Position numbers and translations under genes: made by a program. This document shows positions 12,401 to 20,448 of a DNA stretch of 64,000 nucleotides, piece after piece. Below the pieces are notes generated by a model that was given only the letters and a program-made list of their open reading frames with translations, was not told the DNA's origin and did not search any database. Each line of letters opens with the position of its first letter. Position 1 is the first letter of the stretch. Source of the DNA: Amoebophrya sp. A120 (taxonomy: Eukaryota; Sar; Dinophyceae; Syndiniales; Amoebophryaceae); the NCBI GenBank assembly GCA_905178155.1, contig CAJINV010000007.1, forward strand, positions 876,627 through 940,626, given 5' to 3'.

Positions 12401-15400
12401 ATCACGGGCACAACGCCGGAGACGCTTTGCCGGGTAGTTTACTCGTGTAATATACTGGCCGCAGTAGACCCATTCTATCTTGATGGGCATCAAGACACTG
12501 CGATCACTGGCGCAGAAGAACATGCTAACGGATATCGGTCTATTTATGAAATGGGCGACGTTACCGGTGCGAATATTGGGAGAAGGAGAACAGGGCATAA
12601 CAAAAGGAATCAGGGAGATGATGGAGAAGAGAAACAGAGCGGATGTCGCATTGCTTGAAGCCATGAAAAAGGGGACAAGTATAAGAATGCCAGCGGCGTC
12701 AGACCTAAGAGCGACAGGGATAGCACAGGATAACTCTAGAACGTTCGAGAAAATCTGGCCAAAGGATGAAGAAGTGACGAAAGTAATTGCAGCGGAGGAG
12801 CTAGGGCTGACGATAGTGACACGCGGGAAAATAGTATGGGGACCATTAGGAACTACGAAGCAAAGAACCTCGTGGATGTGAAGAGTATACAAATCAAAAC
12901 AGAGCAGAAGCGTCTTGAAATCGAAGAAAGAGAGCAGGAGCAAAGATTCCTCGCGTACGTAAGTAATACGCTGAGCATATTGGAGGATCTGCAAAAAGAA
13001 GAAGCGGAGGGGATAGTGGTGAAGCTGGTGGACTACGACGCTCTGAGAAATGCCACGGCTGGGCAACTGCGAGCGGAGAACGGGATATGCCTAGAGCTGA
13101 CGGAGAAGATAGAAGAACTACACCAACAAATAGAGGAAAGGCTAGAAAAGAGCTGCGGAATAGAGAAGAAGGAAGCTCAGAGACGCTTACGATTTCAGGG
13201 CCACCGAGGCACGGCGGGAATATGTATCGATAAGGGAAGTCTCGAGGTGAAGGAAGAAGAGAGGAAGGTGGAAGAAGGCGTAGACATAGTAACCTGTAAG
13301 ACTCTCAAGGCCGTTGATGTGTCGGAAATGGATAAAAAATCGCTTATATGGCCGATATATGACTTCGGAGAAGGAGTGCTAGAGTTGCCGGACGTAGAAG
13401 CTTCGCCAGAGATGACAAAGACTGACCGGCAAGATTTTATAACAGGAGCCCTATGCCCGGAAGAGCTTACAAAAATAGACGAACCCGAAGACATGGGAGC
13501 GAGTAGCGACATCAGAGGAATACTCAAAGAGTGGAAAGATGAGCAGGAAAGTGAAGAGGTGGCGCATCTAGTGGAGCGAATGAAAGTAAAGAAGGCAGGC
13601 GATGACGTCATGGATAAACTACGGGAGAATGCCGAGCGAATGATAAGGGAGAAAGAAGAGAGCGAGCAAGACAGAAGGGACGCGAGGGAAAACAGTGGCG
13701 CAGAGGGGACGACAGAGGGGGAACAGTGGCGCAGTCGCTATCGCTCTCGATAATAGAAAGAAAGGAAGGCGGCTACTACCAGAGGAGCTCCGGAGCTACA
13801 TCTGGGAAAAAGAGGGGACAGGTGCAGAAAATCAAGCAGACGAGGAGGAAGGGAGAGACATAGGTAATGCGGCAATGCAAAGCAACCAAAATACAGCGGA
13901 AGGGTCGAAGGAGAAAAGAACAGAGCAGAGGCTGACCGTAGGGGAAAGCGATCCAGCAAAACAGCAGAGACCCGCACTGAATGAAATTAAAGGGGGAAAA
14001 GGAGAGAAGGAGGCCGCCCAGAGGATAAATGAAAAGCAAAAGGGGCGGCGCGATAAAGAGGCACAAGGTGGCAGATTCTCAGCAGTGCAGCCAAAAGCAA
14101 GGGCGTCGCTAGAAAGCAAGGGCATAAGCATGGGGATAACGCGGAGTAGCACCGGCAAAGAGGTAAGAAGTACGGGAGGAAATGACAAGCCGACGGCTCA
14201 ACGGAAGCCAAAGAAGCAAGAGGAAATAAGAAAAAAGGAAAGCAAGACGGAAAGAGGGCCGGCCGAAGAAGCACGCGCAGAAGTGGACCCGCTGACATCG
14301 CGAGCACCGTACTCCTTAGAGTTTTCGAACGGAGGGCATCGAAGATACTCAAAAGAGGCAGAGGCGACTCAAGGCCGCGGAGCAAGTAGCTCTACAGGAC
14401 AAAGAGGAAGAGAGAGGAACAGTGAAAATGCAAGGAGGAGGAACAGCCCGGAGGGGGGAGAAAAGGGATCAAAGAAAGAGAGGCGGAGGATGGTGGCACA
14501 ATAGCAAGAAAAAGGCAAAAGAGTAAAGAGCAAGAAAATAGTAAACAAAAAACGGCGGGAGAGGGGGAAACGCTGGCGCAGACAATGCAGCGGATTATTC
14601 GGAGATCGCTGCAAGACAGCACAGGAGGGGGAGCGGGGGGACGACTTCAGGCGACGCAAGATCCCTATGATTGAAGTGACATAGTGACGGACCGAAAATC
14701 GGACACCAGGCCGAGCGACTGAAAAGTCTGAGAAATGTTCGCAGGATTTCCACCCTAACGCAAAAAGTTTCGGAGAATCCACATAGCGCAAAAACAAAAT
14801 CCAAAAAAAAGCCAAAAAAAATTTTTTGAATTTTTTTGCTTCCCCGACGGTCTGGCCTATGTGAGGCATTTCCCGAGTCTGTTCTCGCCCCTGTTTGTCA
14901 GAGGAGGGCCGGGCGCAGGTGTCGCATACTTGCCCGCTTGGGTGGTCCACATCTCTTGGCCTCCACTGCTGGCGATGAGAACCCAGAGTGGCAAATCCGT
15001 GTGGGGTTGCGCCTTCTTCTGTCGGGGAGCAGAGGCGCCCTTGTGGCGCATTGCCGCCGTAGAAGATTTCTCTTTGGGTTTGGCAAGGAAAAATCGCAGA
15101 AAAAATTTGAAAAAAATCCGGGAAAAATCAAGAGGCGCGCAAAAAAAATTTGAAAAAAATTCTAGAAAGTGGCCAATTTGCAAAAACCAATGGGATTTTG
15201 CTAATGTGGCCGATTTTCCGAAATTTTTTTTGGCCATTTTTCGCACCTCTTGAAATTTTATCCGGCCAAATTCAAATTTTTTTTGGGCAAATCGAAATTT
15301 TTTTAAAATTTTTCTTGGCCACACGCAAAGGAAATTCTGCACTTCAATTCGAACGCATCCGAGCGCCCGCGTTGTCGAGCAGCCACGTCCATCATGCCTG

Positions 15401-17853
15401 CGCGCCGCCTCCCGCGCGCTCCTGAGGCATACCGAGCCCGTGTGGCGTGGCGCCTTTGTGTTTTGCTTCATCCCATTGCGAAGCACCGAAGGCAGCGACC
15501 CAAATCCCGCCAGCCTTCTTGTGCAGCCTGCAGGACGGGCCCCAACCCGCCCCCGGCCCAAGAGCCACCCCGCTACCCTTCTCGGAAATTTTAAAAAATT
15601 TCAGGAAAAAAGTGGATTTTTCGGCCCAAAAGCGTTAGGGGCAAAATCCGGCAAAGAAATGCACTCCAGAGATTTTTGAAAAACGCACAGCATCGAAATC
15701 ATAGAAAAAAAAACGAAAACACTATCGCCCGTTTGAGAAAAAAAAAAAAAAAGAGGCCCGGCAGGCTCGAGGACTGCCGGAAAATATGACCCGGCGCGTT
15801 CGCCTTAAGATCCTGCCCTCATACTTCTAAGATCGTTTCAGCGCAGTCAGATTAAGGATCTCCAGGGGATCCCTTAAGTTGCCAATGAACGCGACAGGGC
15901 CAAGATCACCCCGAGAAGCTTCAGGCGAATCGCGGGGCGCGTTTCAAAATGTCCAAACTTTGAAACAGGCGGCGACGATAGGCCAAGAAGATCGACCGCA
16001 CTCAGAGAAACAAGAGCGGCGCGGATCCAAAAAAAAAAAAAAAAACGAAGGTAACAGAGCAAAACGCTGCGCAGAGGTCGAGGAGCTGAGAAGAGAAGCC
16101 GCGAAGATTTCACACCATGCGCCGAAGTAAAGCCGCTGGCGTCGCGGGTTAAATTGGCAGGCGAGTGAAATTGAGGACGGAGTTTTCAGCGAGATAAATG
16201 GGGAGGCGAGTTAAATTAGCAGGAGGATGCAGGCGAGTGAAATTGAGAAAGGGGAAAGGAGGAGAAAAGGGAGGCCATTACTATACAGGAGGCCATCAGC
16301 TAGCGAATAATTAAACAGCCTCGCCGAAATTATAGGGCTTTTTCTTTTATAGTAGATCAAGGACGGCGAGCGCTCTTTTTAAAACCCCCCCGCCGTCCCA
16401 TATTTGCATGCGCGGGGAGTCTAAGTAACATGGCTTGCCAGAGTCATTGACGAACCGGGAAGATGGGAGGTGGGGATTACCGTTTTCAGACAGGCCAGCC
16501 GCCGCGAGTGACTACCACCTCTGTTATTGAGGGAGCGCGTGTCCTCCTCGACTGAGTTGCGTGCGCGGCCCATCCGTGTTCCGCGTAAAACTCTACAGGA
16601 GAGTGCGCGCCGCGTCGAAAGGCTCCCTTCCGTATGGAGCGCCCCGAACTCGTTTTAGCGCACCTTTATGATGGCCTCACTGTTCTGAGATGTTAGATCA
16701 GTTACAGTTTGCAAAACCCAGTCTGTTTATGCTAGCAGATGGCTAGTGCGCTGTGAACCCCCAGGACCAGGCTGACTTAGTCCCGACCGAAGTGGTAGGC
16801 GCTAGGATGAACTATGTATGTAGCGCCTAGGGCCCTTCCGTACGGCCAATATGTATGTCCCGTAACGGGGATCGCCTATGTCGGTCATTTATATGCAAGG
16901 CGACGGGTCACCCGGTCGGCAGAGCCGATCCATACGAACGGACGAACGATGTTTGCAATTACTACGAACGAGTGCGATACTTTTGCACAGAATAAGTTCA
17001 CCAGCGGAATTCGGTCTTTGAAAGGTGACGCGTAGGCATTGCAAATATGTCTGGGTCTAGAAACTTGTAATGCTGAGTTGTGAATTAGTGATTGCACTGT
17101 AATGCACAGCCAAGCATGTTGAGAAATAGAAATACTTGCTGGGGGGCTTAGTGTTGCGCTTTATGCATGACAAACTGCGTTCTTTTTGCATGACATGCAA
17201 ATAAAGGGTGTCTTCTTGGACACGCATCACAGACATTTCAGTCATGCCAGACAAGCACGACAAACACAAACCTTGGTTGCATCCTTCCAGACCCAGACAC
17301 ATTTGCAGTGCATAACGCGAGAACAAAGGACGTAATGGACGCGCAGAAGAGGCTGGAAGCCTGCAAGAGCTTCGTGGACGAGGTAAGTATGAGTGAGAAG
17401 TTTTTGATATATGCATGATTGATAGATGTTGTCACCTTGCATGACAAATATGGTGTTAGTTTTATTGATGCCGTGATGTTCAACTTCAACATTGTGTAGC
17501 GCATGGCAAACTCCTCAAACCCCAACTTTATCAAGGTCCTGGAGCCCAAGGTGATCAAACTAGACCGCATTTTCCACATTCTGGCCAACGATATGCGAGA
17601 AATCCGGGACGATGTGGAGCTCGTCTCGCTCTCCACCGCAAACCTCGCGAAGATGGTCCGGTCGTTCTACGAAGCAGCCCGTGTCCGGGCGGCGGAGCGG
17701 AAAGTGTACGAAGAGAAAGCAGAACGGGAAAAGAAATTACGGGAATTGGAGGACAGAAAAGCTGCGGAGGTGAAGGCCAAGGCGAGTGCGAATGTCATGA
17801 AGGAAAAGGCGGAGCATCTAGACGGGTTCGATCCGAGAAGGAAGAAAGGGTAA
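3492..17853 (+). CDS. Gene 2: single-domain voltage-gated cation channel with EF-hands
   Basis: Predicted 814-residue membrane channel from 29 exons (2445 nt): 3492-3554, 3799-3890, 4079-4121, 4398-4434, 4698-4833, 5060-5102, 5358-5395, 5653-5751, 5971-6045, 6209-6311, 6509-6580, 6911-7041, 7256-7311, 7550-7760, 7973-8046, 8290-8396, 8563-8794, 9013-9047, 9315-9378, 9582-9604, 9776-9862, 10023-10056, 10190-10218, 10538-10561, 10686-10710, 10976-11037, 17000-17032, 17320-17382, 17500-17853. S4 reads LRTIRVIRVAKAVR, a basic residue every third position (about 331-344). The pore helix and filter MFQVVTLDAF (about 416-426) resemble bacterial NaChBac, FQVVTLESW. S6 is about 550-570. One good EF-hand loop (DVDRSGDLTRRE) and one degenerate loop follow, then a charged coiled coil. 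Single-domain channels with EF-hands (EukCat type) are known in protists; Ca2+ or Na+ preference is not readable. ATG 3492 is chosen because TAA lies just upstream. The stop overlaps GTAAGT, so another exon is possible. Confidence 0.85.
3555..3793 (+). mobile_element. Introner, family H
   Basis: Starts TACGGCATTCTCAAACG, ends TTGAGAGTCCCATA. Flanks CCGCC and CTGCC (4 of 5). An older, diverged copy. Confidence 0.8.
3891..4073 (+). mobile_element. Introner, family F, diverged right end
   Basis: Starts TATGCAATACAAATTT; the right end has lost the usual CTGTGGATA and ends TTCTATGAATA. Flanks CTGAC and TTGAC (4 of 5). Confidence 0.7.
4122..4392 (+). mobile_element. Introner, family B
   Basis: Starts TATCAAATGCAAATATGTC, ends TTGCAATGCATA. 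Direct repeat AGTTC at 4117-4121 and 4393-4397. Confidence 0.9.
4435..4692 (+). mobile_element. Introner, family B
   Basis: Starts TATCCACTGCAAATGTGTC, ends TTTGCAATGCATA. Direct repeat GATGA at 4430-4434 and 4693-4697. Only 42 bp of exon and direct repeat separate it from the previous copy. Confidence 0.9.
4834..5054 (+). mobile_element. Introner, family A, strongly diverged
   Basis: Starts TATCCATTGCAATAAAGC, ends ACTTTTGCACCGCATA. Flanks AACTT and AGCTT (4 of 5). Inverted-repeat pairing is much weaker than in other A copies. Confidence 0.7.
5103..5352 (+). mobile_element. Introner, family J
   Basis: Starts TATAACCTGCTTAGGTG, ends GTCTGAGCGGGTCATA. Direct repeat TCTTG at 5098-5102 and 5353-5357. 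Confidence 0.9.
5396..5647 (+). mobile_element. Introner, family B
   Basis: Starts TATCAAATGCAAAAATGTC, ends TTTTTGCATTTGATA. Direct repeat GCCGA on both sides. Confidence 0.9.
5752..5965 (+). mobile_element. Introner, family C
   Basis: Starts TATCACGAGAAAAAAGTGC, ends ACTTTTTTCTTGCGATA. Flanks GATGT and GATGC (4 of 5). Confidence 0.88.
6046..6203 (+). mobile_element. Introner, family F
   Basis: Starts TATGCAATACAAATCTCC, ends AATTTACTGTGGATA. Direct repeat CGGAT on both sides. Confidence 0.9.
6312..6503 (+). mobile_element. Introner, family A
   Basis: Starts TATGCATTGCAAAAGCAT, ends ACTTGTGCAAGGCATA. Flanks TGAAC and TGAGC (4 of 5). It interrupts S1 of the channel. Confidence 0.85.
6581..6905 (+). 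mobile_element. Introner, family D
   Basis: Starts TATCGTAAGGAAAAATCC, ends TTTCCCTCTCAATA. Direct repeat TGGAA on both sides. Confidence 0.9.
7042..7250 (+). mobile_element. Introner, family L
   Basis: Starts TATGCAACGAAAAAACTGT, ends TTTTTTCGTACGATA. Direct repeat CAGTT at 7037-7041 and 7251-7255. It splits S3 of the channel. Confidence 0.9.
7312..7549 (+). other. Conventional GT-AG intron in gene 2
   Basis: Donor GTATGG and acceptor ACATCAG join Thr and Ala-Leu-Arg-Thr at the start of S4 in frame. It has no terminal inverted repeat and no direct repeat, so normal spliceosomal introns coexist with introners in this gene. Confidence 0.85.
7761..7967 (+). mobile_element. Introner, family A
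   Basis: Starts TATCCTCTGCAAAAGTACT, ends TTTTGCAATGCATA. Flanks GACGG and GACGT (4 of 5). Contains an A-run (about 7868-7880). Confidence 0.88.
8047..8284 (+). mobile_element. Introner, family K
   Basis: Starts TATGACCGTGCACAACTAC, ends AGTTGTGCACTTTCATA. Direct repeat AGACG on both sides. It sits right after the TLD of the selectivity filter. Confidence 0.9.
8397..8557 (-). mobile_element. Introner, family F, reversed orientation
   Basis: Starts TATCCACAGTAAATTTCC, ends AATTTGTATTGCATA, the reverse complement of the usual F order. Flanks GGTAC and GGCAC (4 of 5). Frame is still restored. Confidence 0.88.
8795..9007 (+). mobile_element. Introner, family C
   Basis: Starts TATCGCAAGAAAAAAGTGT, ends ACTTTTTTCGTGGGATA. 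Flanks GCCAC and GCCAA (4 of 5). Confidence 0.88.
9048..9309 (+). mobile_element. Introner, family B
   Basis: Starts TATGCATTGCAAATATGTT, ends ATATTTGCAGTGCATA. Flanks ACATG and GCTTG match poorly, but frame is restored into S6. Confidence 0.8.
9379..9576 (+). mobile_element. Introner, family M
   Basis: Starts TATGCAAGAAAAAAACTGTG, ends ACTTTTTTTCTTGGATA. Direct repeat GGCGA on both sides. Confidence 0.9.
9605..9770 (-). mobile_element. Introner, family F, reversed orientation
   Basis: Starts TATCCACAGCAATTTTCCC, ends AATTTGTATTGCATA. Direct repeat TTCAA on both sides. Second antisense F copy in gene 2. Confidence 0.9.
9863..10017 (+). mobile_element. Introner, family A
   Basis: Starts TATGAACTGCAAAAGTATCG, ends TTTTGCACAGGATA. 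Direct repeat TTTTG on both sides. Confidence 0.9.
10057..10184 (+). mobile_element. Introner, family I
   Basis: Starts TATGATCCAGGAAAAAACT, ends AGTTTTTCCTGGATA. Direct repeat GACGA on both sides. It splits the first EF-hand. Confidence 0.9.
10219..10532 (+). mobile_element. Introner, family G
   Basis: Starts TATGGAAGCGTCAGGATTG, ends CCTGACGCTTCCATA. Direct repeat ACTAC on both sides. Confidence 0.9.
10562..10680 (+). mobile_element. Introner, family I
   Basis: Starts TATCCACGAAAAGAGACCC, ends CTTTTTCTCCTGGATA. Direct repeat G-ATTG at 10557-10561 and 10681-10685. Confidence 0.9.
10711..10970 (+). mobile_element. Introner, family B
   Basis: Starts TATCAAACGCAAAAATGTC, ends CTTTTGCAGTTGATA. 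Direct repeat GGAGT on both sides. Confidence 0.9.
11217..12656 (+). CDS. Reverse transcriptase of the nested element, 5'-truncated
   Basis: The frame opens after TAA near 11214 without an ATG at its head. It shows reverse transcriptase palm motifs in order: motif A GLDASNFYNN, motif B LTQGSVECML, and catalytic motif C QFVDDGTLAL (Asp pair at 11860-11865). The spacing between motifs B and C is about 125 residues, with a Lys/Arg-rich insertion (around RRKKRVLKRNRRNKKKR), longer than usual. The family looks like a non-LTR element. After about 12478 the homologous-looking sequence continues in another frame (12480-12881), so the copy seems to carry a frameshift or uses overlapping frames. Confidence 0.7.
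12480..12881 (+). CDS. Retrotransposon frame 2, continuation of reverse transcriptase C-terminus
   Basis: It overlaps the end of the reverse transcriptase frame and reads as its natural continuation (ITKGIREMMEKRNRADVALL). It ends at 12881 inside the next frame. No motif is recognised. A +1 change near 12480 would fuse it to the reverse transcriptase. Confidence 0.5.
   Translation: MMGIKTLRSLAQKNMLTDIGLFMKWATLPVRILGEGEQGITKGIREMMEKRNRADVALLEAMKKGTSIRMPAASDLRATGIAQDNSRTFEKIWPKDEEVTKVIAAEELGLTIVTRGKIVWGPLGTTKQRTSWM
12836..13753 (+). CDS. Retrotransposon frame 3, charged coiled-coil protein
   Basis: A 305-codon frame overlapping both neighbours. Rich in Glu, Lys and Arg with heptad-like stretches (LELTEKIEELHQQIEERLEK). 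No nuclease, zinc knuckle or RNase H motif seen. It lies in the same strand order as the reverse transcriptase and shares its purine-rich base use. Confidence 0.45.
   Translation: MGTIRNYEAKNLVDVKSIQIKTEQKRLEIEEREQEQRFLAYVSNTLSILEDLQKEEAEGIVVKLVDYDALRNATAGQLRAENGICLELTEKIEELHQQIEERLEKSCGIEKKEAQRRLRFQGHRGTAGICIDKGSLEVKEEERKVEEGVDIVTCKTLKAVDVSEMDKKSLIWPIYDFGEGVLELPDVEASPEMTKTDRQDFITGALCPEELTKIDEPEDMGASSDIRGILKEWKDEQESEEVAHLVERMKVKKAGDDVMDKLRENAERMIREKEESEQDRRDARENSGAEGTTEGEQWRSRYRSR
13695..14504 (+). CDS. Retrotransposon frame 4, basic low-complexity protein
   Basis: A 269-codon frame overlapping the previous one. Extremely rich in Glu, Lys, Arg, Gly and Ser (EGGEKGSKKERRRMVAQ at its end). It could be a nucleic-acid-binding part of the element or simply an open frame in purine-rich DNA. 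Confidence 0.35.
   Translation: MAQRGRQRGNSGAVAIALDNRKKGRRLLPEELRSYIWEKEGTGAENQADEEEGRDIGNAAMQSNQNTAEGSKEKRTEQRLTVGESDPAKQQRPALNEIKGGKGEKEAAQRINEKQKGRRDKEAQGGRFSAVQPKARASLESKGISMGITRSSTGKEVRSTGGNDKPTAQRKPKKQEEIRKKESKTERGPAEEARAEVDPLTSRAPYSLEFSNGGHRRYSKEAEATQGRGASSSTGQRGRERNSENARRRNSPEGGEKGSKKERRRMVAQ
14505..16950 (+). other. Non-coding 3' part of the retrotransposon
   Basis: Contains A/T-rich runs alternating with blocks of GGCCAAATT-like sequence (14780-15340), poly-A tracts near 15740 and 16030, and structured GC-rich sequence at 16370-16700. No convincing frame. A non-coding RNA origin of the last 600 bp is possible but nothing is recognised. Confidence 0.5.
17033..17314 (+). mobile_element. 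Introner, family B
   Basis: Starts TAGGCATTGCAAATATGTC, ends CATTTGCAGTGCATA. Direct repeat ACGCG on both sides. Confidence 0.9.
17383..17499 (+). other. Conventional GT-AG intron in gene 2
   Basis: GTAAGTATG donor and ATTGTGTAG acceptor; phase 0 between Asp-Glu and Arg-Met. No inverted or direct repeats. Confidence 0.85.
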
Positions 17854-20448
17854 GTAACTGCGACTGAGCCGTCCTTTCTACAACTACTTGTTGCAACTCA
17901 ACGACGAACCTGCAGTCGGGGGTTTTGGGCGTGAGTAAGTACTAGTTGTTGTGCCACAGCATCAAATCTAATGACAAAATGAAGAGGGCGGGAGAAAGTG
18001 AAAGGGTGAGACGAGCAGGCCGCGCCGGAGAGGACACGAGATTAACCACAAATCACGCGAGTTGTTCTTGTTGCCAACGATAAAAATCCTCCGACTGATG
18101 TTGCCTTCATCTGATGTTCCGGCTCGTTTGGTACCACACACCACGCTCCTGCGCGAGGACCTTCCGAAGATTCGCCTGTTTGACGACAAAAGCTTCAACT
18201 GCCGCGCCAGCATTAGCAACTACTGCTATCAAGAACATTCAGTACTTACGTTAGGCATCTGCCCTAAATGATGATCGAAGATCTACTTCTACTTCTCTGC
18301 GGTGTGGATCCATCATGGACTGGGAGTGGAGGTTTGGATGATGGTGGGTGGTGAAGAAGAAGATTTGTCGTGGTGATGAAGAATGGCGTGTGATGGAGTC
18401 CGTCGTGTCAGAATGAAGTTGCGACTTTGATTGAAGATGCTGCTTTTGATGACGCGAACGGGAAGAAGATGTTAGGTAATGTCGGAATCGGAAGCCGGGC
18501 GTGAACAATGTGAAGACAAAAGTGCAACTGCGGTCCAGGCTTACACAGATAGCGAAACTGCCTATTCTTTTTGATGCGGGTGACACAGAAAAAAGAGCAT
18601 CCATCGCTTTTGCGATGTTCGTGGTTTTTCTGTCGAAGGGCAGACTGAGAGTGAGAGGCGGCTGGCACGACCACGACGACGGATGGCACATTAAGAAGCT
18701 TAAAAACAATAGTGAAAAAAGAAAAACGAGTGTGCTGTGAGACTGGTATGGCGTGTCTAAAAGTGCTTGTTTCAAAAGCCAACGAGCGGGAGCGAGATGT
18801 CTGGAACGTGCCAGCATATGAAGCTTTCTTCCGAGATATTTCTCTCCATCTTCCTGCGCAACATTTTTAGAGTTGGAGCGGAGAATGTCTGCAGCTTCGA
18901 GATATCTCGCCGCCAGCCTCTCTCTCCGTTCTGTTGGCCCTGTCAGTCTGGGCTACGTGTGCGCGGACAATTCGGGTCGGGCAGAATTGCGTGGGCGCGC
19001 GGCGTTCTGAAAGAGTCAGAACACGAAACACCTGCGCCGCCGGAGAATGCAGGCGGGGAACCGCGCGACAATAGACACCCGAGATCCGATCACGTGGCGG
19101 CGGGGCCCCGCACGAAAAAGCGGGCGGAAAACCAACTGCAACAGACTCGCCACGGCCCGCCCCCTCCCCGCACCGGCACCGCCGGCCGGCGCGCATTGCG
19201 CAGGCCCCCGAAAGTCCCCGCCCCGCCACCTTGAAACAACGCGGGGGGGCGCGCCCGCCGAAGCCATGCGCCCGCGCGCGCAGGGTTGGCGTTAATCTCA
19301 GCCCGCGGCCCCGTTTTCGGGGGGCGCCTGCAAGGCCGCCGGCTGACTTTTGGCTGCGTTCGGACGGCGGCCGCCCCCAAAACGGCCCGCCCCTGTGTGG
19401 CCCCGGGCATGGTATTTCCGCTTGCTGATTGTGGCGCGCCCGCCCGGCCCGGGCCCGCGTGAGTGTGGTGCGTATCTATTTTATTGACCGATGGCGCCCC
19501 AGCAGTCCTGCTATCTGTCGCGCAGCCTTCCGAGCCTATTTGCATGCTCGTGAGGCCGTAGCCTGTAGATTCTTTGCCAGCGCACCTTCTGGCGGGCTGG
19601 CTTCGCTCCAACTTCAAATTGGAGAAGGGGTTGCACCCCCATCAAGGGCGCCGCGTATCTACTCGTCGCCCCCCTCGTGTATGTGTCTTTCTGACGCGTG
19701 ACAATGGCAGGCATCGATCGCGAAAATGTTCAGGATCAGCCATTGTGGTTTATTCAAAACGCGTCATGCGTGTTGAAAAAACTGCTGGTCGTGTGAGTCT
19801 CCTTTTTTTTTCTGCTAGTGTGTATGTTTGCCGTAAAAAAGGAACGAGGGGGCACCTCCGTGCCTATGAGAGAATGATGAGTGAGAAGCGGCCTGAATAA
19901 TGGACAGGCCGGCGCCGGTCGGCGTTCAACATGTCACTCATTGTCGGATGAGAAGAAAAAACTGCAGCGGGTCAAGAAGTTGAGAGAGATACACCACGAC
20001 AACCGCTTACCTGCTACAACAGGGGATCGGCCCACCTCTAAGAGGTTTTCCGGCGTTTGTCATGCGAGATTTTCCTCCTGGGTCTGGATTTCGATTTCAT
20101 GATTAACTGCTCTTATCCAGACTTGCACTTGTAAGAAGCGCGACGATGACAAAAGTAAAGATGCGTGAAGACTATTTAACTTGAGTGTGGTGTTGGGGAA
20201 CACGCTGACAGGACATCGATCAGCCATTGGTTTGTCCTTGTTCCATACCCAATCGCATTACGGACGAGTGCTCTCGTCCTGGGAGGATGACAACGGCTAC
20301 GCTGCTCTCGTCTTGCAGCGTATGACGCGGCACAATTGGTCGTGGTAGTGCAAACAGTGCATATCGGGTTTTTCAACGCTTCGAGATTAAAATGCATTGA
20401 TTGCCAGCACCAGCCCGGGATGGCTGCGGAGCAGGAAACTATGTATAG
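17854..20448 (+). other. Intergenic stretch with no supported gene; GC-rich island
   Basis: Short open frames occur on both strands (18062-18271 plus, 18251-18817 minus, 20172-20348 plus) without domains or splice context. 18900-19650 is a GC-rich island whose frames overlap on both strands, as expected of GC-rich non-coding DNA. A 5' exon of gene 3 may hide here. Confidence 0.4.

Larger units (their letters stand above)
11148..16951 (+). mobile_element. LINE-like retrotransposon nested in an introner
   Basis: The block starts abruptly after the introner sequence GTAATGCATG and ends before TTTGCAATTACTACG. It carries a reverse transcriptase frame and three further overlapping frames, then a long non-coding 3' part with poly-A and poly-T runs and a short repeated CGAACGGA-type tail before the junction. 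Purine-rich codon use (AGA, GGA, ATA) differs from the host genes. No clear target duplication longer than ATG is visible, and the 5' end looks truncated. No long terminal repeats are seen. Confidence 0.75.
11038..16994 (+). mobile_element. Introner, family A, split by a retrotransposon
   Basis: The left half (11038-11147) and right half (about 16952-16994) together form one ordinary A element of about 150 bp, closely matching the uninterrupted copy at 31619-31767. Direct repeat AGTTC at 11033-11037 and 16995-16999. The channel frame resumes correctly at 17000, so the whole 5.96-kb block behaves as one intron. Confidence 0.88.

Noticed and set aside
16370-16870. Structured GC-rich sequence suggesting an rRNA or snRNA gene
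   Set aside because: No conserved rRNA or U-snRNA core sequence recognised; more simply the 3' part of the retrotransposon.
17851-17858. Gene 2 continuing past its stop, since the TAA lies within GTAAGT
   Set aside because: No downstream exon with matching phase and related sequence was convincing; kept as a caveat only.
18251-18817. 188-codon minus-strand frame with Ser/Leu-rich sequence
   Set aside because: Overlaps a second minus frame and plus frames; no splice context, no domain, start uncertain.
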